A stretch of 64,000 nucleotides of DNA from a virus: the IMG/VR virus record IMGVR_UViG_3300044732_000737, positions 1 through 64,000 of that record, one strand, 5' to 3'. The notes under the pieces are model-generated. The model did no database searches. It had not been told where the DNA came from and saw nothing but the letters and a program-made list of their open reading frames with translations. A program made the position numbers and the translations under genes. This document shows, in pieces, positions 38,801 through 45,301 of this stretch; position 1 is the stretch's first letter; each line of letters opens with the position of its first letter.

Positions 38801-40191
38801 CCAATTGCTTTTATTTTGTCAAATCTCACATTGCCAATAACAATTAATTTATTTTCTAAAAGACCTAGACTAGCTAAGAATTCTCTGAATGGCATTAGGA
38901 ATTTAACAATCTCTCGATAGTTTAAGGCATCTAATAATGCTGTACCAATCTCTACGTCACCTGAAAGTATTTTCCACCATCCTTGTAGACTAGTCAAGTC
39001 TGGGTCTTTAATTACTTGCACAAGATTAGCAATATTCTTTTGTAGTTCAGGTATAGATTTTGACAAGGCTATTCTTGATATTGCATCAAAAAAGTCAGAT
39101 TTATAATCTACGCCAAAGAATTGTAATGTTCTTCTAAATACAGCTGCAGTTGCTGTCAATACGCTTTTTAACCTTATAGACTCTTCTGTATAAAGTTTTA
39201 GGAATGCAATATTTAGATTAGCACCTAATTGAAGTTGTAAAAAGGATACAACTGGAATTAATCTTTTAATCTCAATACTTAATTGAGCAAACAATGGAGC
39301 TACTGATCTACCTAAATCTGCTGCAGTATCAATTGTGTTTTGAATACTAGCGGAAATAATAACTGCAGAGGTAACTATTGCATTTCTATTTTCAGCTATA
39401 ATATCTGCTGCTACACTAATTGCTTTAGCTATTCCAGGAGTTGTTCCTGTTTCAGTAAAAATTTCACCTAAAGTTAGTCCCGATATGTTTCTTATTTTTA
39501 ATAAAGATTGACTAATTGTTAATCCTACTTTTTCAAATTCAGCAGAGATTTGTTTAGATTGACTAGATAGTGCATCAAAAATAGCTTCGGTAGTTACTTT
39601 ACCTTCTTGAGCTAAAGCACGAAGCTCTCCAAGGCTTACCCCTAGGCCATCTGCGATAGCTCTAGCGAGTCTAGGTGTTTGTTCAAATACTGAGTTAAGC
39701 TCTTCTCCACGGAGAGTGCCTGACTGTAAACCCTGATTAAGCTGGGTTAAAGCTGCTTTAATAGAGTCTGCAGAACCACCAGAGACAATGCTTGCCTTCT
39801 GAATAGTATCTGTAATTTTTAAAATTTCACTAGAAGGCTTTTTAAGAGATTTTGCTAATCCCGAAAATACTTCTGTCGTTGATTCAATGCTTGTTCTTGT
39901 GTTTTGGGATATCTTAACAAGTTCTTGTTGAACTCGAATAAGCTCGCCCATATTATCTATACTTAATGAAAGTCTAGAATTTAATTGAACAAAAGAATCA
40001 GAGGTTTTCTGCACAACAGCTGCAAAGCTGAATCCTGCAACAACTCCTGCAACGCTCTTAGCGAGAGAGGCAATCGAATCTGCTGTCGATTTTGCTGTAT
40101 TCTCAATACCTTGGACTGACTTATTCAGTTTATTAAGGTCACGCTGGGCCTGTTGAGAATCAGAAGATATCGTAAATTGAATATCTGACAT
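32824..40191 (-). CDS. Tape measure protein (2455 residues)
   Basis: Residues about 60-240 hold the tape-measure domain (RLARAIADGLGVSLGELRAL, then GKVTTEAIFDAL). Long helical stretches and several hydrophobic segments (for example ALSTFVAVLGINLAKNLG and AAAATGVITLFGALIYTIG) fill the middle. The C-terminus has the common GFAAGGVIPGN...VLAHAGEVILNEAQ motif. It sets tail length and is ejected through the tube. AAGGAGAAATC precedes the ATG. By the usual 1.5 angstrom per residue the tail would be about 350 nm, long for a siphovirus. Confidence 0.95.
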   Translation of the reverse strand: MSDIQFTISSDSQQAQRDLNKLNKSVQGIENTAKSTADSIASLAKSVAGVVAGFSFAAVVQKTSDSFVQLNSRLSLSIDNMGELIRVQQELVKISQNTRTSIESTTEVFSGLAKSLKKPSSEILKITDTIQKASIVSGGSADSIKAALTQLNQGLQSGTLRGEELNSVFEQTPRLARAIADGLGVSLGELRALAQEGKVTTEAIFDALSSQSKQISAEFEKVGLTISQSLLKIRNISGLTLGEIFTETGTTPGIAKAISVAADIIAENRNAIVTSAVIISASIQNTIDTAADLGRSVAPLFAQLSIEIKRLIPVVSFLQLQLGANLNIAFLKLYTEESIRLKSVLTATAAVFRRTLQFFGVDYKSDFFDAISRIALSKSIPELQKNIANLVQVIKDPDLTSLQGWWKILSGDVEIGTALLDALNYREIVKFLMPFREFLASLGLLENKLIVIGNVRFDKIKAIGDYVSEIIRLFDRLGAVIFQKFIIAFQLATQSVGSYLIELGRSFGGVLGNVSNTIGRFIFSLSGFSAYTEKFAVSVTNSLVLMVSSIGLLNINKFATGFQVSTKAVKNSIITLLDDTLRLFITFGIKFKDALSSSFSSNLFSSLSGFYKSATEQVGRGNAALVRAAAGIGMRARHNLGIELQYAGYYEESVKRIDKYTKLLNNVYLDIRAFGIKVKAVFFDIYDKVVGRSYWPDMVEGILDWSDKLVSEGTRKIKAFSSSVINLFSNLSRKDFSFGDFGGQITDTLSINSDSLEKAARVASTAVVGGIIASLVSPAALSTFVAVLGINLAKNLGSALENGLSSVFDFSIIGEIGKNLGSTLATLLKGAVEEIPSIIGAIISFSSGFINEFLGDLGLIGNGIKGILNLLTLGETGILPLMIFGVVGFDQITKQISEVSKGLGGILSSSATQKLTQESIIKRVFGDKVDVAFAVAGITALLSVFTKEVNFVQAAFVATPLLLTAILGRDVAGKILVDTVRSILLKITAMITAQTAGSSVLQNMFARLFDNGTVAGTILTNAKSTIAKLFTGIKRVTDEERKKSFLAGGLSLSDFIFGPKAGMKGGFTAADFSMAGAGMDKDMFSNFTKTAKESADKAASATKTGDSLLKALILGSKPDGVTYSFGSYVNTASSIAKEAANDVSKNTILNSATGLNAASKIKAELDLFLEFVKGKFTGLAGLGATFGTTGAIGKILFGKAGTVIALSALITLFTTEAKAGVMDIAATVSNYALEGGLLGWFLLSSSSVRAGVSKAFEFVLKQFGLLKDAALMGPSNKVSWLARLIPILTGTAAAATGVITLFGALIYTIGDGDTFTEKFSDGLRKTTNTLIEFTTGIKEAIPRAIQEFSQFEKFSKRATNISNNLKQINPELSTKFNNSSDQISLKYINPKDVSEFTSLSKAIEKSIGAAKEESKELGEVSEKTTKQIETLLNRYEKFSERVSKTQGQDIAFDARIATLNFKAEPAKVEKSILKLAAEVSQVATSALARVVAYPLDALYNFFAFPFNELFDANIAYGFFTNFGQRIGLILNGDQSAEIFSDWSKRLTNSIRTDVSYLGQDIIDSAALIDFAFQEFADIGKGDLLGEERQQLVASINKTAQARDEALKNLRNAEGFRGFFLSPEERAQQRADIQQAKEELEKAVKDYAAVATRARDVKVRNIEVTVFQGDIKNLKENLDALKISYDANGVFNVEDLPGLKDKVEKLKQLQAQLLKTKDATEASNINAAISDIKIDVSLQLEKGASDTIKYQIETALKTANISGVNWVDLLNLGERQFTALYDRIRNVGVLTKELEAARIGEDFKKAESLAQRIRLETVGITYQLNQAKAASSGFADALLNLNFNALSDFSKIYSAPLKDQQKLVSLITEANQLQLQASQIENTTVGGRGDLDKVRKQIAARGKVVTEEIRKIREGFTPKPKEKEKTALENLEDQLNKSNVKSKIDDVIKSKIPLTEVINDLTKIGITISNINSLPKSKTGLPLDLVKAGEFKETLDKQIKEFDDKVSPKTLNNTFTELFRFSPDLLDKSFGELSAETIGKITAISKDIETALDQKYDPSKSLLANLLDFSKNKATIKAKTEEASKLLGLSLKDALASLNIDLADYLSYDAKTRENILALTKKIIDEEEKIKNLQTKGATQANLDERARAEQRKKNLERQRKELLTANTLGKQAALLGLDLTVILGLDEAKKNKLIKDRIELDKLNEKISNNQLLEGETLQGLIARRAVLIEQERQITDERSRQQSLQQAFLGQGKTLISDILKGKDNAGKAFFDAFSNTVIDNFSNQIGDFLFRDISKSLGQSLGTSIFGELGSSEAKPMYVKITQGLEGLIGNKDGILGGFADKLKVFGSGIGDFFSKGFSGLSSFFSFLPGFAAGGVIPGNMGSATPVLAHAGEVILNEAQQARVASAMSNQNQQVINLNITGDISRQTKSEIYRMLPSIAEGVNSHNREKGLR

Positions 40192-40206
40192 GATTTCTCC
40201 TTAAGT

Positions 40207-40246
40207 TAAAAAAGCCCTTAATATGTTTTTAGGCACATCAAGGGCT
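40207..40246 (-). terminator. Intrinsic terminator or attenuator before the tape measure gene
   Basis: Minus-strand AGCCCUU ... AAGGGCU perfect 7-bp stem with a partly paired inner part (GAUGU/ACAU), then UUUUUU. It lies between the gp10-like tail gene and the tape measure start, inside the tail operon, so it probably lowers rather than stops downstream transcription. Confidence 0.8.
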
Positions 40247-40255
40247 AGGGAATGG

Positions 40256-40609
40256 TTATTCAATTGTGAAACCATTTTGTAAAATTGTATTTTCAATAAA
40301 GTATGGAGCAGCCTGTCTAGAGTGTCCAGCATTCAAATATACAATATAACCAGCATCATTAGATACTGTGTATTTCTTTCCAAAAAGATTGAAGAGTAAT
40401 GGGGAATACTTAACATTATAAGCTAATCCCGGTGAATTCAAAGTATTTAAACTCCATCTACTTCTTGCATATCCTGTATCGATAGGTGTAGCAAGGACAA
40501 GCTCTTCGACTAGTTTATTTATTCTTTCTTCAGACTCTATATTAACTGTATCACTCATCTTTTTTATAAGTGATCCAAGTAGAGTTTTACTCCCTGTGAT
40601 CTTGATCAT
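40256..40609 (-). CDS. HK97 gp10-like tail component
   Basis: About 117 residues from MIKITGSKTLLGSLIKK. I chose ATG 40609 because GGGAGG stands eight bases before it; the frame is open further upstream to 40684 but that part overlaps the chaperone gene in another frame. The motif TPIDTGYARSRWSLN, then INAGHSRQ-like YLNAGHSRQAAPYFIE near the end, is the gp10/minor tail protein Z pattern (head-tail or tail completion). Confidence 0.8.
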   Translation of the reverse strand: MIKITGSKTLLGSLIKKMSDTVNIESEERINKLVEELVLATPIDTGYARSRWSLNTLNSPGLAYNVKYSPLLFNLFGKKYTVSNDAGYIVYLNAGHSRQAAPYFIENTILQNGFTIE

Positions 40610-40976
40610 CGATAGATACCTCCCATTTAATATTCTCTGATACTGCAGCTTGTTGCAACCTAGCGAATAATCCAGAGGAAACAAGAGTACGGCTTAACCT
40701 TCTCTCTTCGGCTTCTCGATCAGCTACCTTCTTTATTTGGGCTAAAGAATTAAATAATGCCTCTGGTTTTTGTTTAACACCTTGAGCGGCTAATAACATA
40801 TACGCTCTATTGTCATTTCTCCAACCAATAGGTCTTTCTTTAAAATACAATAGCCAATTTACTAACTCATCATATGGCATTTCACTTGTCAGTTGGTATA
40901 CTGGCATTTTTAAATGAAATGCTAATTCATAGATTTCTAATAAATCAGCAGGAATTGTATTTACTTCTTGACGTTT
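40587..40976 (-). CDS. Tail assembly chaperone extension (gpT-like), reached by -1 frameshift
   Basis: The frame continues without a stop from the slippery site at 40973..40979 through 22 codons (RQEVNTIPADLLEIYELAFH...) into an internal ATG at 40907 (MPVYQLTSEMPYDEL) and ends at 40587. The part ELVNWLLYFKERPIGWRNDNR resembles gpT-type chaperones. As in lambda gpG/gpGT, the fusion of the 95-residue protein with this part probably recruits the tape measure during tail assembly. Independent initiation at 40907 is a less likely alternative. Confidence 0.85.
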   Translation of the reverse strand, partial: KRQEVNTIPADLLEIYELAFHLKMPVYQLTSEMPYDELVNWLLYFKERPIGWRNDNRAYMLLAAQGVKQKPEALFNSLAQIKKVADREAEERRLSRTLVSSGLFARLQQAAVSENIKWEVSIDDQDHRE

Positions 40977-41248
40977 CCCAAGCCTGAGAATTCAAGAATA
41001 TCACTAGATAAACGGCTTAGTTCTTCTAGTGGGAATTGTTCAATTTCGTCTGAAGAAAGGCTATCTGCACCTTCTACAGCGTTAGTGATTACGAAAGACA
41101 GTACTTCCATGCTATTATCTTTCTCACCTGCATTTTGTGTAAGTTCTTGGATTGCCATAACTTGTGCTACGGTTAGCTTGTTGATTACAACTTCTTCTCC
41201 AAGAAATTTAACTTTCTTAGTCATTTTCTTACCGATTAAATGTTTCAT
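40961..41248 (-). CDS. Tail assembly chaperone (gpG-like)
   Basis: A 95-residue protein, MKHLIGKKMTKKVKFLGEEV... , acidic and helical in its second half. Its last codons read GGC TTG GGA AAC GTC, placing G-GGA-AAC in frame as a slippery heptamer seven codons before the stop region. It lies between tail tube and tape measure, exactly where gpG is found. A second Met at residue 9 (MTKKVKF) is an alternative start. Confidence 0.85.
   Translation of the reverse strand: MKHLIGKKMTKKVKFLGEEVVINKLTVAQVMAIQELTQNAGEKDNSMEVLSFVITNAVEGADSLSSDEIEQFPLEELSRLSSDILEFSGLGNVKK
40973..40979 (-). other. Programmed -1 ribosomal frameshift site GGGAAAC
   Basis: Heptamer X-XXY-YYZ with X=G, Y=A, Z=C in the zero frame of the gpG-like gene. 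Slipping back one base continues into the gpT-like frame with no stop codon for 129 codons. Lambda uses the closely related GGGAAAG at the same genetic position. Confidence 0.85.
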
Positions 41249-41265
41249 TTTATATTTCCTTACTT

Positions 41266-41511
41266 TTACTTATTATCACTAAATAGATGTTTGTTGTTCT
41301 CTTGAAAATCATCTAATACCTTGCGTACAGTATGTAACACCGATAATGTTTCCATAATCTCTTTACCTACTTGACTATCCTTATCGAAGTCTTGAAACCT
41401 CTCAAATGATTTACGAATACTAATATCAACACTACGTCTCATATGACGGAATGTAGTTTTCATAACAAATGATTTACTGAATGGTGGTTTATCTTCTTTA
41501 TTATCAACCAT
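41266..41511 (-). CDS. Hypothetical protein in the tail operon
   Basis: An 81-residue charged helical protein, MVDNKEDKPPFSKSFVMKTT... . First gene after promoter P3 with AAGGATAATT before its ATG. Not recognised; its position next to the tail chaperone suggests tail assembly, by context only. Confidence 0.7.
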   Translation of the reverse strand: MVDNKEDKPPFSKSFVMKTTFRHMRRSVDISIRKSFERFQDFDKDSQVGKEIMETLSVLHTVRKVLDDFQENNKHLFSDNK

Positions 41512-41557
41512 AATTATCCTTAAATACTATATAATACTACCTAGGGGAGGCCTCAGA

Positions 41558-41583
41558 TCTCTCTTTAGCGTCCCCTGGTAAAA
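41558..41583 (-). promoter_or_regulatory. T7-type phage promoter P3 with hairpin leader
   Basis: Minus-strand CAGGGGACGCTAAAGAGAGA identical to P2 over the core; start G41563. The first RNA bases (GAGAGAUCUGAGGCCUCCCC, then UAGGUA) nearly copy the P2 leader and can form a GAGG/CCUC stem. It splits the structural region between tail tube and tail chaperone genes. Confidence 0.88.
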
Positions 41584-41607
41584 AGGGGAAATTAATCCCC
41601 TAAGCCA

Positions 41608-42159
41608 TTAAGATGCGTTTACAGTTGCTGGACCGTAGAACTGGCTTTGTACAGACAAAGTCAAAGTTGCTTGGTTAGCGTCTGTTAACTGTGGGCTTAC
41701 TAGCAAAGCTTCTAACTTACCAACGAAGTAGAAGTTAGAGTTAGCACCAGCACCTAAACCCAATGCGTTAGTCTCAAGACTAGCTGGCTTGGAGTTCAAG
41801 AGGGAGAACTGGAAAGCATATTGCTTACCGTCACCAACTCTAGCACCTAGACCACCTACAGTTGTAGGATCCCACTCGGAAGGCACGTAGTTAATCGTGA
41901 GTTCGAGGTTAGGAGCGTCAGATTGACCTTGAATCTGCTGTGATGTTGCTGAACCATAAACAGGAACGTTAACAATGTTAGCAGGAGTACCGATTTGTGG
42001 GAACTCACGAACGTTCTTGATTTCTTTGAATGCTGTATCATCAGCAAACAAAGCTACTAATTCTGATAGCGTATCAGCTGAAGTAATATTTGTGATAGCG
42101 GTAGTATTAACTGCGAGAGCAGAAAAGATACCAGCGCCAATTGAAGTAATGTGTGCCAT
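41608..42159 (-). CDS. Major tail (tube) protein
   Basis: A protein of 183 residues. NVREFPQIGTPANIVNVPVYG and the beta-rich body ending LTLSVQSQFYGPATVNA match the plan of siphovirus tail tube subunits. It sits after the tail terminator and before the gpG-like chaperone. GGAGA stands nine bases before the ATG. Many copies should stack to form the tail tube. Confidence 0.85.
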   Translation of the reverse strand: MAHITSIGAGIFSALAVNTTAITNITSADTLSELVALFADDTAFKEIKNVREFPQIGTPANIVNVPVYGSATSQQIQGQSDAPNLELTINYVPSEWDPTTVGGLGARVGDGKQYAFQFSLLNSKPASLETNALGLGAGANSNFYFVGKLEALLVSPQLTDANQATLTLSVQSQFYGPATVNAS

Positions 42160-42164
42160 GTTAT

Positions 42165-42566
42165 TTATTCTCCATAAGCTTTAAAATTTATTGAATAATC
42201 ACCACGATAAAGAGATTTATCTGCGGGATCAAGGCCAAGCTTTACTAAAGTGCTTGTGCCAAATTGGGTTCCATTTGTCAAAGTCTTCCCTTGAAAAAAT
42301 GAATCTATTGAGTCAGCAATGCTAAACAGTTGAGCATCACCGTTTCCTGCTTTAACAAAAATCGAAAGGATTAGCATCCCAGATAATTTTTTCTTAAGTC
42401 CATGAGCATCAACAGTAGACTTGCCAGGTAATATTGTTATTCTGATAAATGCAGAGGAACTATCAATAGCTCCGCTATAATTATCAGGATAAGCTTTATA
42501 ACCAGTAGCAGTCCAAGCAGAAGATGCAAATACACCATAAACATCTGATTTTAATTTACTGAACAT
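42165..42566 (-). CDS. Tail terminator protein (DUF4128-like)
   Basis: A 133-residue protein, MFSKLKSDVYGVFASSAWTA... . The pattern FIRITILPGKSTVDAHG...KKLSGMLILSIFVKAG followed by DSIDSFFQGKTL is that of tail-end terminators that stop tube growth and join the head. Position between head closure and tube genes agrees. Confidence 0.8.
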   Translation of the reverse strand: MFSKLKSDVYGVFASSAWTATGYKAYPDNYSGAIDSSSAFIRITILPGKSTVDAHGLKKKLSGMLILSIFVKAGNGDAQLFSIADSIDSFFQGKTLTNGTQFGTSTLVKLGLDPADKSLYRGDYSINFKAYGE

Positions 42567-42567
42567 A

Positions 42568-42912
42568 TTAAACTCCCGCTAAAGAGAGTACAACTATGAA
42601 CTCATCCTTTGAAATAATATTACAACCGTATTCTACGGAATCAATTGTTACCCGAGAGTAGCGACTGAAATTAATTGTTTTATCATTTTTAATTGTAAGA
42701 GAAGTTGTTGTTACAGGAATTCCAGACTCATAAGTTTTAGACATACTTAAAAAACCAATGGTTGTGTAAGCTTGGTCTGTCTTAACTATTGAACCTGTGC
42801 TAAAACTAAATCCACTAACGATTTTATTGTCAAAAGTAACAGATACAGATAGATCTTTTAATTTTTCAAAAGCAGTATCTACGGATCCTTGTACTTTTGA
42901 TTTGAGAGACAT
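42568..42912 (-). CDS. Head closure / head-tail joining protein
   Basis: A 114-residue beta-rich protein, MSLKSKVQGSVDTAFEKLKD... . No distinctive motif, but the slot between the head-tail adaptor and the tail terminator is that of the head-closure (stopper) protein. It is one base from the upstream gene. Confidence 0.65.
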   Translation of the reverse strand: MSLKSKVQGSVDTAFEKLKDLSVSVTFDNKIVSGFSFSTGSIVKTDQAYTTIGFLSMSKTYESGIPVTTTSLTIKNDKTINFSRYSRVTIDSVEYGCNIISKDEFIVVLSLAGV

Positions 42913-43410
42913 TTAGTTTGCCCTCCACCATTGGCTAGAGCCTTGGTTTACTAAAAGTGGTTTTAGGTATTTCTTAACAAGACTAGGAACAACGGGTGTT
43001 CTAGTTGTGTCATTATTACTATCTTTCAATGTAATCGTACCAATAGAAATTTCTTCAAAGTTTTGAGATTTATTATCTAACAAATTTTCATTAGACAATA
43101 AATGATGAGCCATTTCTAAAACAGCTTGTTTCATTCTTTTTGGAATTTCAGATTCACCATAAGTAATACTTCGCCCTAATCTAGGATCAAAAGTTGAAGC
43201 CCCTTTACGAGGCCACGCAAGACTCTGTGTGGAACTGACAGCAACACCAATAAATTGATTTTCATCAAGTAAAAGAGTTGCAGTCACTAATGCTGACTCT
43301 TGGTCATCATCCTGAGCATTTATCCATGCACCCGCATCAATACGAGTATCAAAGTATGCTTCAGCTTCGACCATAGTTACATATGTGTTTGTACCTAGGA
43401 CTAGTGCCAT
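42913..43410 (-). CDS. Head-tail adaptor (DnaT-like family)
   Basis: A 165-residue protein: TYVTMVEAEAYFDTRIDAGAW, ATLLLDENQFIG, then LAWPRKG and IPKRMKQAVLEMAHHLL. This matches the phage family labelled DnaT-like ssDNA-binding protein, which by position and fold acts as the adaptor ring under the portal. It lies directly after the major capsid protein. Confidence 0.8.
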   Translation of the reverse strand: MALVLGTNTYVTMVEAEAYFDTRIDAGAWINAQDDDQESALVTATLLLDENQFIGVAVSSTQSLAWPRKGASTFDPRLGRSITYGESEIPKRMKQAVLEMAHHLLSNENLLDNKSQNFEEISIGTITLKDSNNDTTRTPVVPSLVKKYLKPLLVNQGSSQWWRAN

Positions 43411-43427
43411 CAGTTCCTCCTAATGGA

Positions 43428-44519
43428 TTAAGCGTGGAGAATAGGTAGAATACCTAAGTTCAATGCGCTCATCTTACGTGCCCATGAACCAGCAGTGGCA
43501 TAATTAGCGTTGCTAGCGAAGGCATTAGTAGCGCCAGCCCAGTCGTAACCCATTGGGTGTACAACGAAACCATAGCGATACCAGATAGCGGTAGAACCAC
43601 CACCAGTATAAGAAGCAGCTGAACGATCAACTTCAACAGGTGTAGGAACAGCAATGTTTGTAAAGCTGATAGCACCTGGCTTGCAGATGAATGTGGTCTT
43701 TACAGAACGGTCATTTACGTTAGCAGAGGCAGACAAGTCACCTTGAGCAACACGGCTCAAGATCAAACGGAACTTACCACCGAACACGGTTTGGAATGTC
43801 AAGTTACCATCGGTAACAGTTGTGACATCAACCAAGTTAGCAGCACGCAACTCAGCCAACACTTCAGGTGAAGTGATCATGTACATGAAGTCTGGCTCAT
43901 AATCCTTAAAGCCCATACCTAGAGCTTGGAATAAACGCTGACCACGAGCAGCACCAATAGCTGTAGCGTCAAACAGCTTACGCTGATCAGATGCAGAAGT
44001 AGCAGCAGCACCAAAGGTACCGGCAGCGTTAATATCTACGAAGCTACCAACACCAGCGCCATCAGCGTCTGTGTCATAACCAACGATACCAGCACCACGA
44101 GAAACTTCGTATGCAGCTACACCTTTAAGTGTGGCGATAACGGCATCAGACTCGTCTTGGCTACGAACTTCAGAGAAGTCACGAGCAATCTTAGAGAGGC
44201 CATCTTGTTGTGAAACAACTTGTTGTAGATTGACTTGCTCAGAACCAAAGGTACGAACTGTCTTAATGTAGTCAGCAATTTCGGTAGACACATCAGTGTA
44301 AGTACCTGCATTGGCGACAGAGAGGCTAGCAACGTTAATGTTAGCTGCCAAAGGCTTGTACCAGCGCATTTGACCAATGAAGCTTTCGCCTGTTGGGTCA
44401 ATACGGGCATCAGTACCAACGATGCCAGTGCTGTTAAGCTTCTTGGCATTTGTGTACATTTCGTCAGCGTATGCAGAAATAGCAATAGCTACGTTTTGGA
44501 ACATTGTATGATTAATCAT
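43428..44519 (-). CDS. Major capsid protein
   Basis: A 363-residue protein, MINHTMFQNVAIAISAYADEMY... . Ala- and Gly-rich with an ordered C-terminal domain (FVVHPMGYDWAGATNAFASN, then ARKMSALNLGILPILHA). It follows the scaffold and has the best ribosome site of the region (CACAGGAGATTTTTTAA). Size and position support an HK97-fold shell protein without a fused delta domain. Confidence 0.85.
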   Translation of the reverse strand: MINHTMFQNVAIAISAYADEMYTNAKKLNSTGIVGTDARIDPTGESFIGQMRWYKPLAANINVASLSVANAGTYTDVSTEIADYIKTVRTFGSEQVNLQQVVSQQDGLSKIARDFSEVRSQDESDAVIATLKGVAAYEVSRGAGIVGYDTDADGAGVGSFVDINAAGTFGAAATSASDQRKLFDATAIGAARGQRLFQALGMGFKDYEPDFMYMITSPEVLAELRAANLVDVTTVTDGNLTFQTVFGGKFRLILSRVAQGDLSASANVNDRSVKTTFICKPGAISFTNIAVPTPVEVDRSAASYTGGGSTAIWYRYGFVVHPMGYDWAGATNAFASNANYATAGSWARKMSALNLGILPILHA

Positions 44520-44539
44520 TTAAAAAATCTCCTGTGATT

Positions 44540-45235
44540 TTAAAAGGTGAAGCTACCAAGCTTTCCACCTGCGGCAAGTGCTAACACTTCCTCGGTGGTC
44601 ATTTCAGTAATCTTCTTGTTGGGATCGAGTTTGGGAGTACCGTTCATATTGTTACTACCACCCCCTGAATTAGATTTAGGTTTAAATAGGAAGGAATTAT
44701 CTTCATTCTTCACATATTGTCCTACAAAATCTTTGATTGATACACCTGATTTATGAATCCATGCACCAGTCTCTGGATCTTGGATGAGTTGATCGATAAT
44801 ATCACGATAAGCCATTTGGCTAGATCGGTCATTACGGAAATCAAGGTTAGTTAATGCATTGCGAACTGCACCATCTCTAGTGAGTTCAGTTACTTTGCTT
44901 TCGGCCAACGCAAGCTTCTCAGTGAGTTCTGCGAGCTTCATCTCAGCAACTTCTTTATGCTTACCTTCGTCCTCCAAAGCTTTCATCTTACGTTGTTTAG
45001 CTTCATCTTCTAAACGAACACGCTCTTTAACAGCATTGTCACGTTCTTGATATGCTTTATCTAAACTAACTTTAATTTTAGAAAGACGCTCTTCAACCAA
45101 ACGGTTAATCATGTCTTCTGTATCTTTGTTGTTAGTACCGCCTCCACCAGTATCAACCTGATCGGCTTGAAACTCTGGGTTAGGTGTGGTACCATCATCG
45201 AGGAACTCTTTGTTTCCGAACTTATCTACTTTCAT
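44540..45235 (-). CDS. Capsid scaffold protein
   Basis: A 231-residue protein with a disordered Gly-rich start, a long coiled coil (about residues 45-115, EERLSKIKVSLDKAYQERDN and on), then RDGAVRNALTNLDFRNDRSS and a C-terminal part (DFVGQYVKNEDNSFLFKPKS) typical of scaffolds of the DUF4355/gp20-like type. It precedes the capsid gene. Confidence 0.85.
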   Translation of the reverse strand: MKVDKFGNKEFLDDGTTPNPEFQADQVDTGGGGTNNKDTEDMINRLVEERLSKIKVSLDKAYQERDNAVKERVRLEDEAKQRKMKALEDEGKHKEVAEMKLAELTEKLALAESKVTELTRDGAVRNALTNLDFRNDRSSQMAYRDIIDQLIQDPETGAWIHKSGVSIKDFVGQYVKNEDNSFLFKPKSNSGGGSNNMNGTPKLDPNKKITEMTTEEVLALAAGGKLGSFTF

Positions 45236-45301
45236 CTTTGTTTTCCTTTGGCACAGCCATTTAATTTTAATTTTTTAGGGTTTAGTTACAAACTTAAACT
45301 C

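Noticed and set aside
40609-40684. Upstream extension of the gp10-like gene
   Set aside because: The extension overlaps the chaperone gene in another frame and the ATG at 40609 has a strong ribosome site.
42578-42588. Plus-strand GCTAAAGAGAG match to the promoter start
   Set aside because: It points against all genes, lies inside a coding end and lacks the ACCAGGGGAC half; probably chance.
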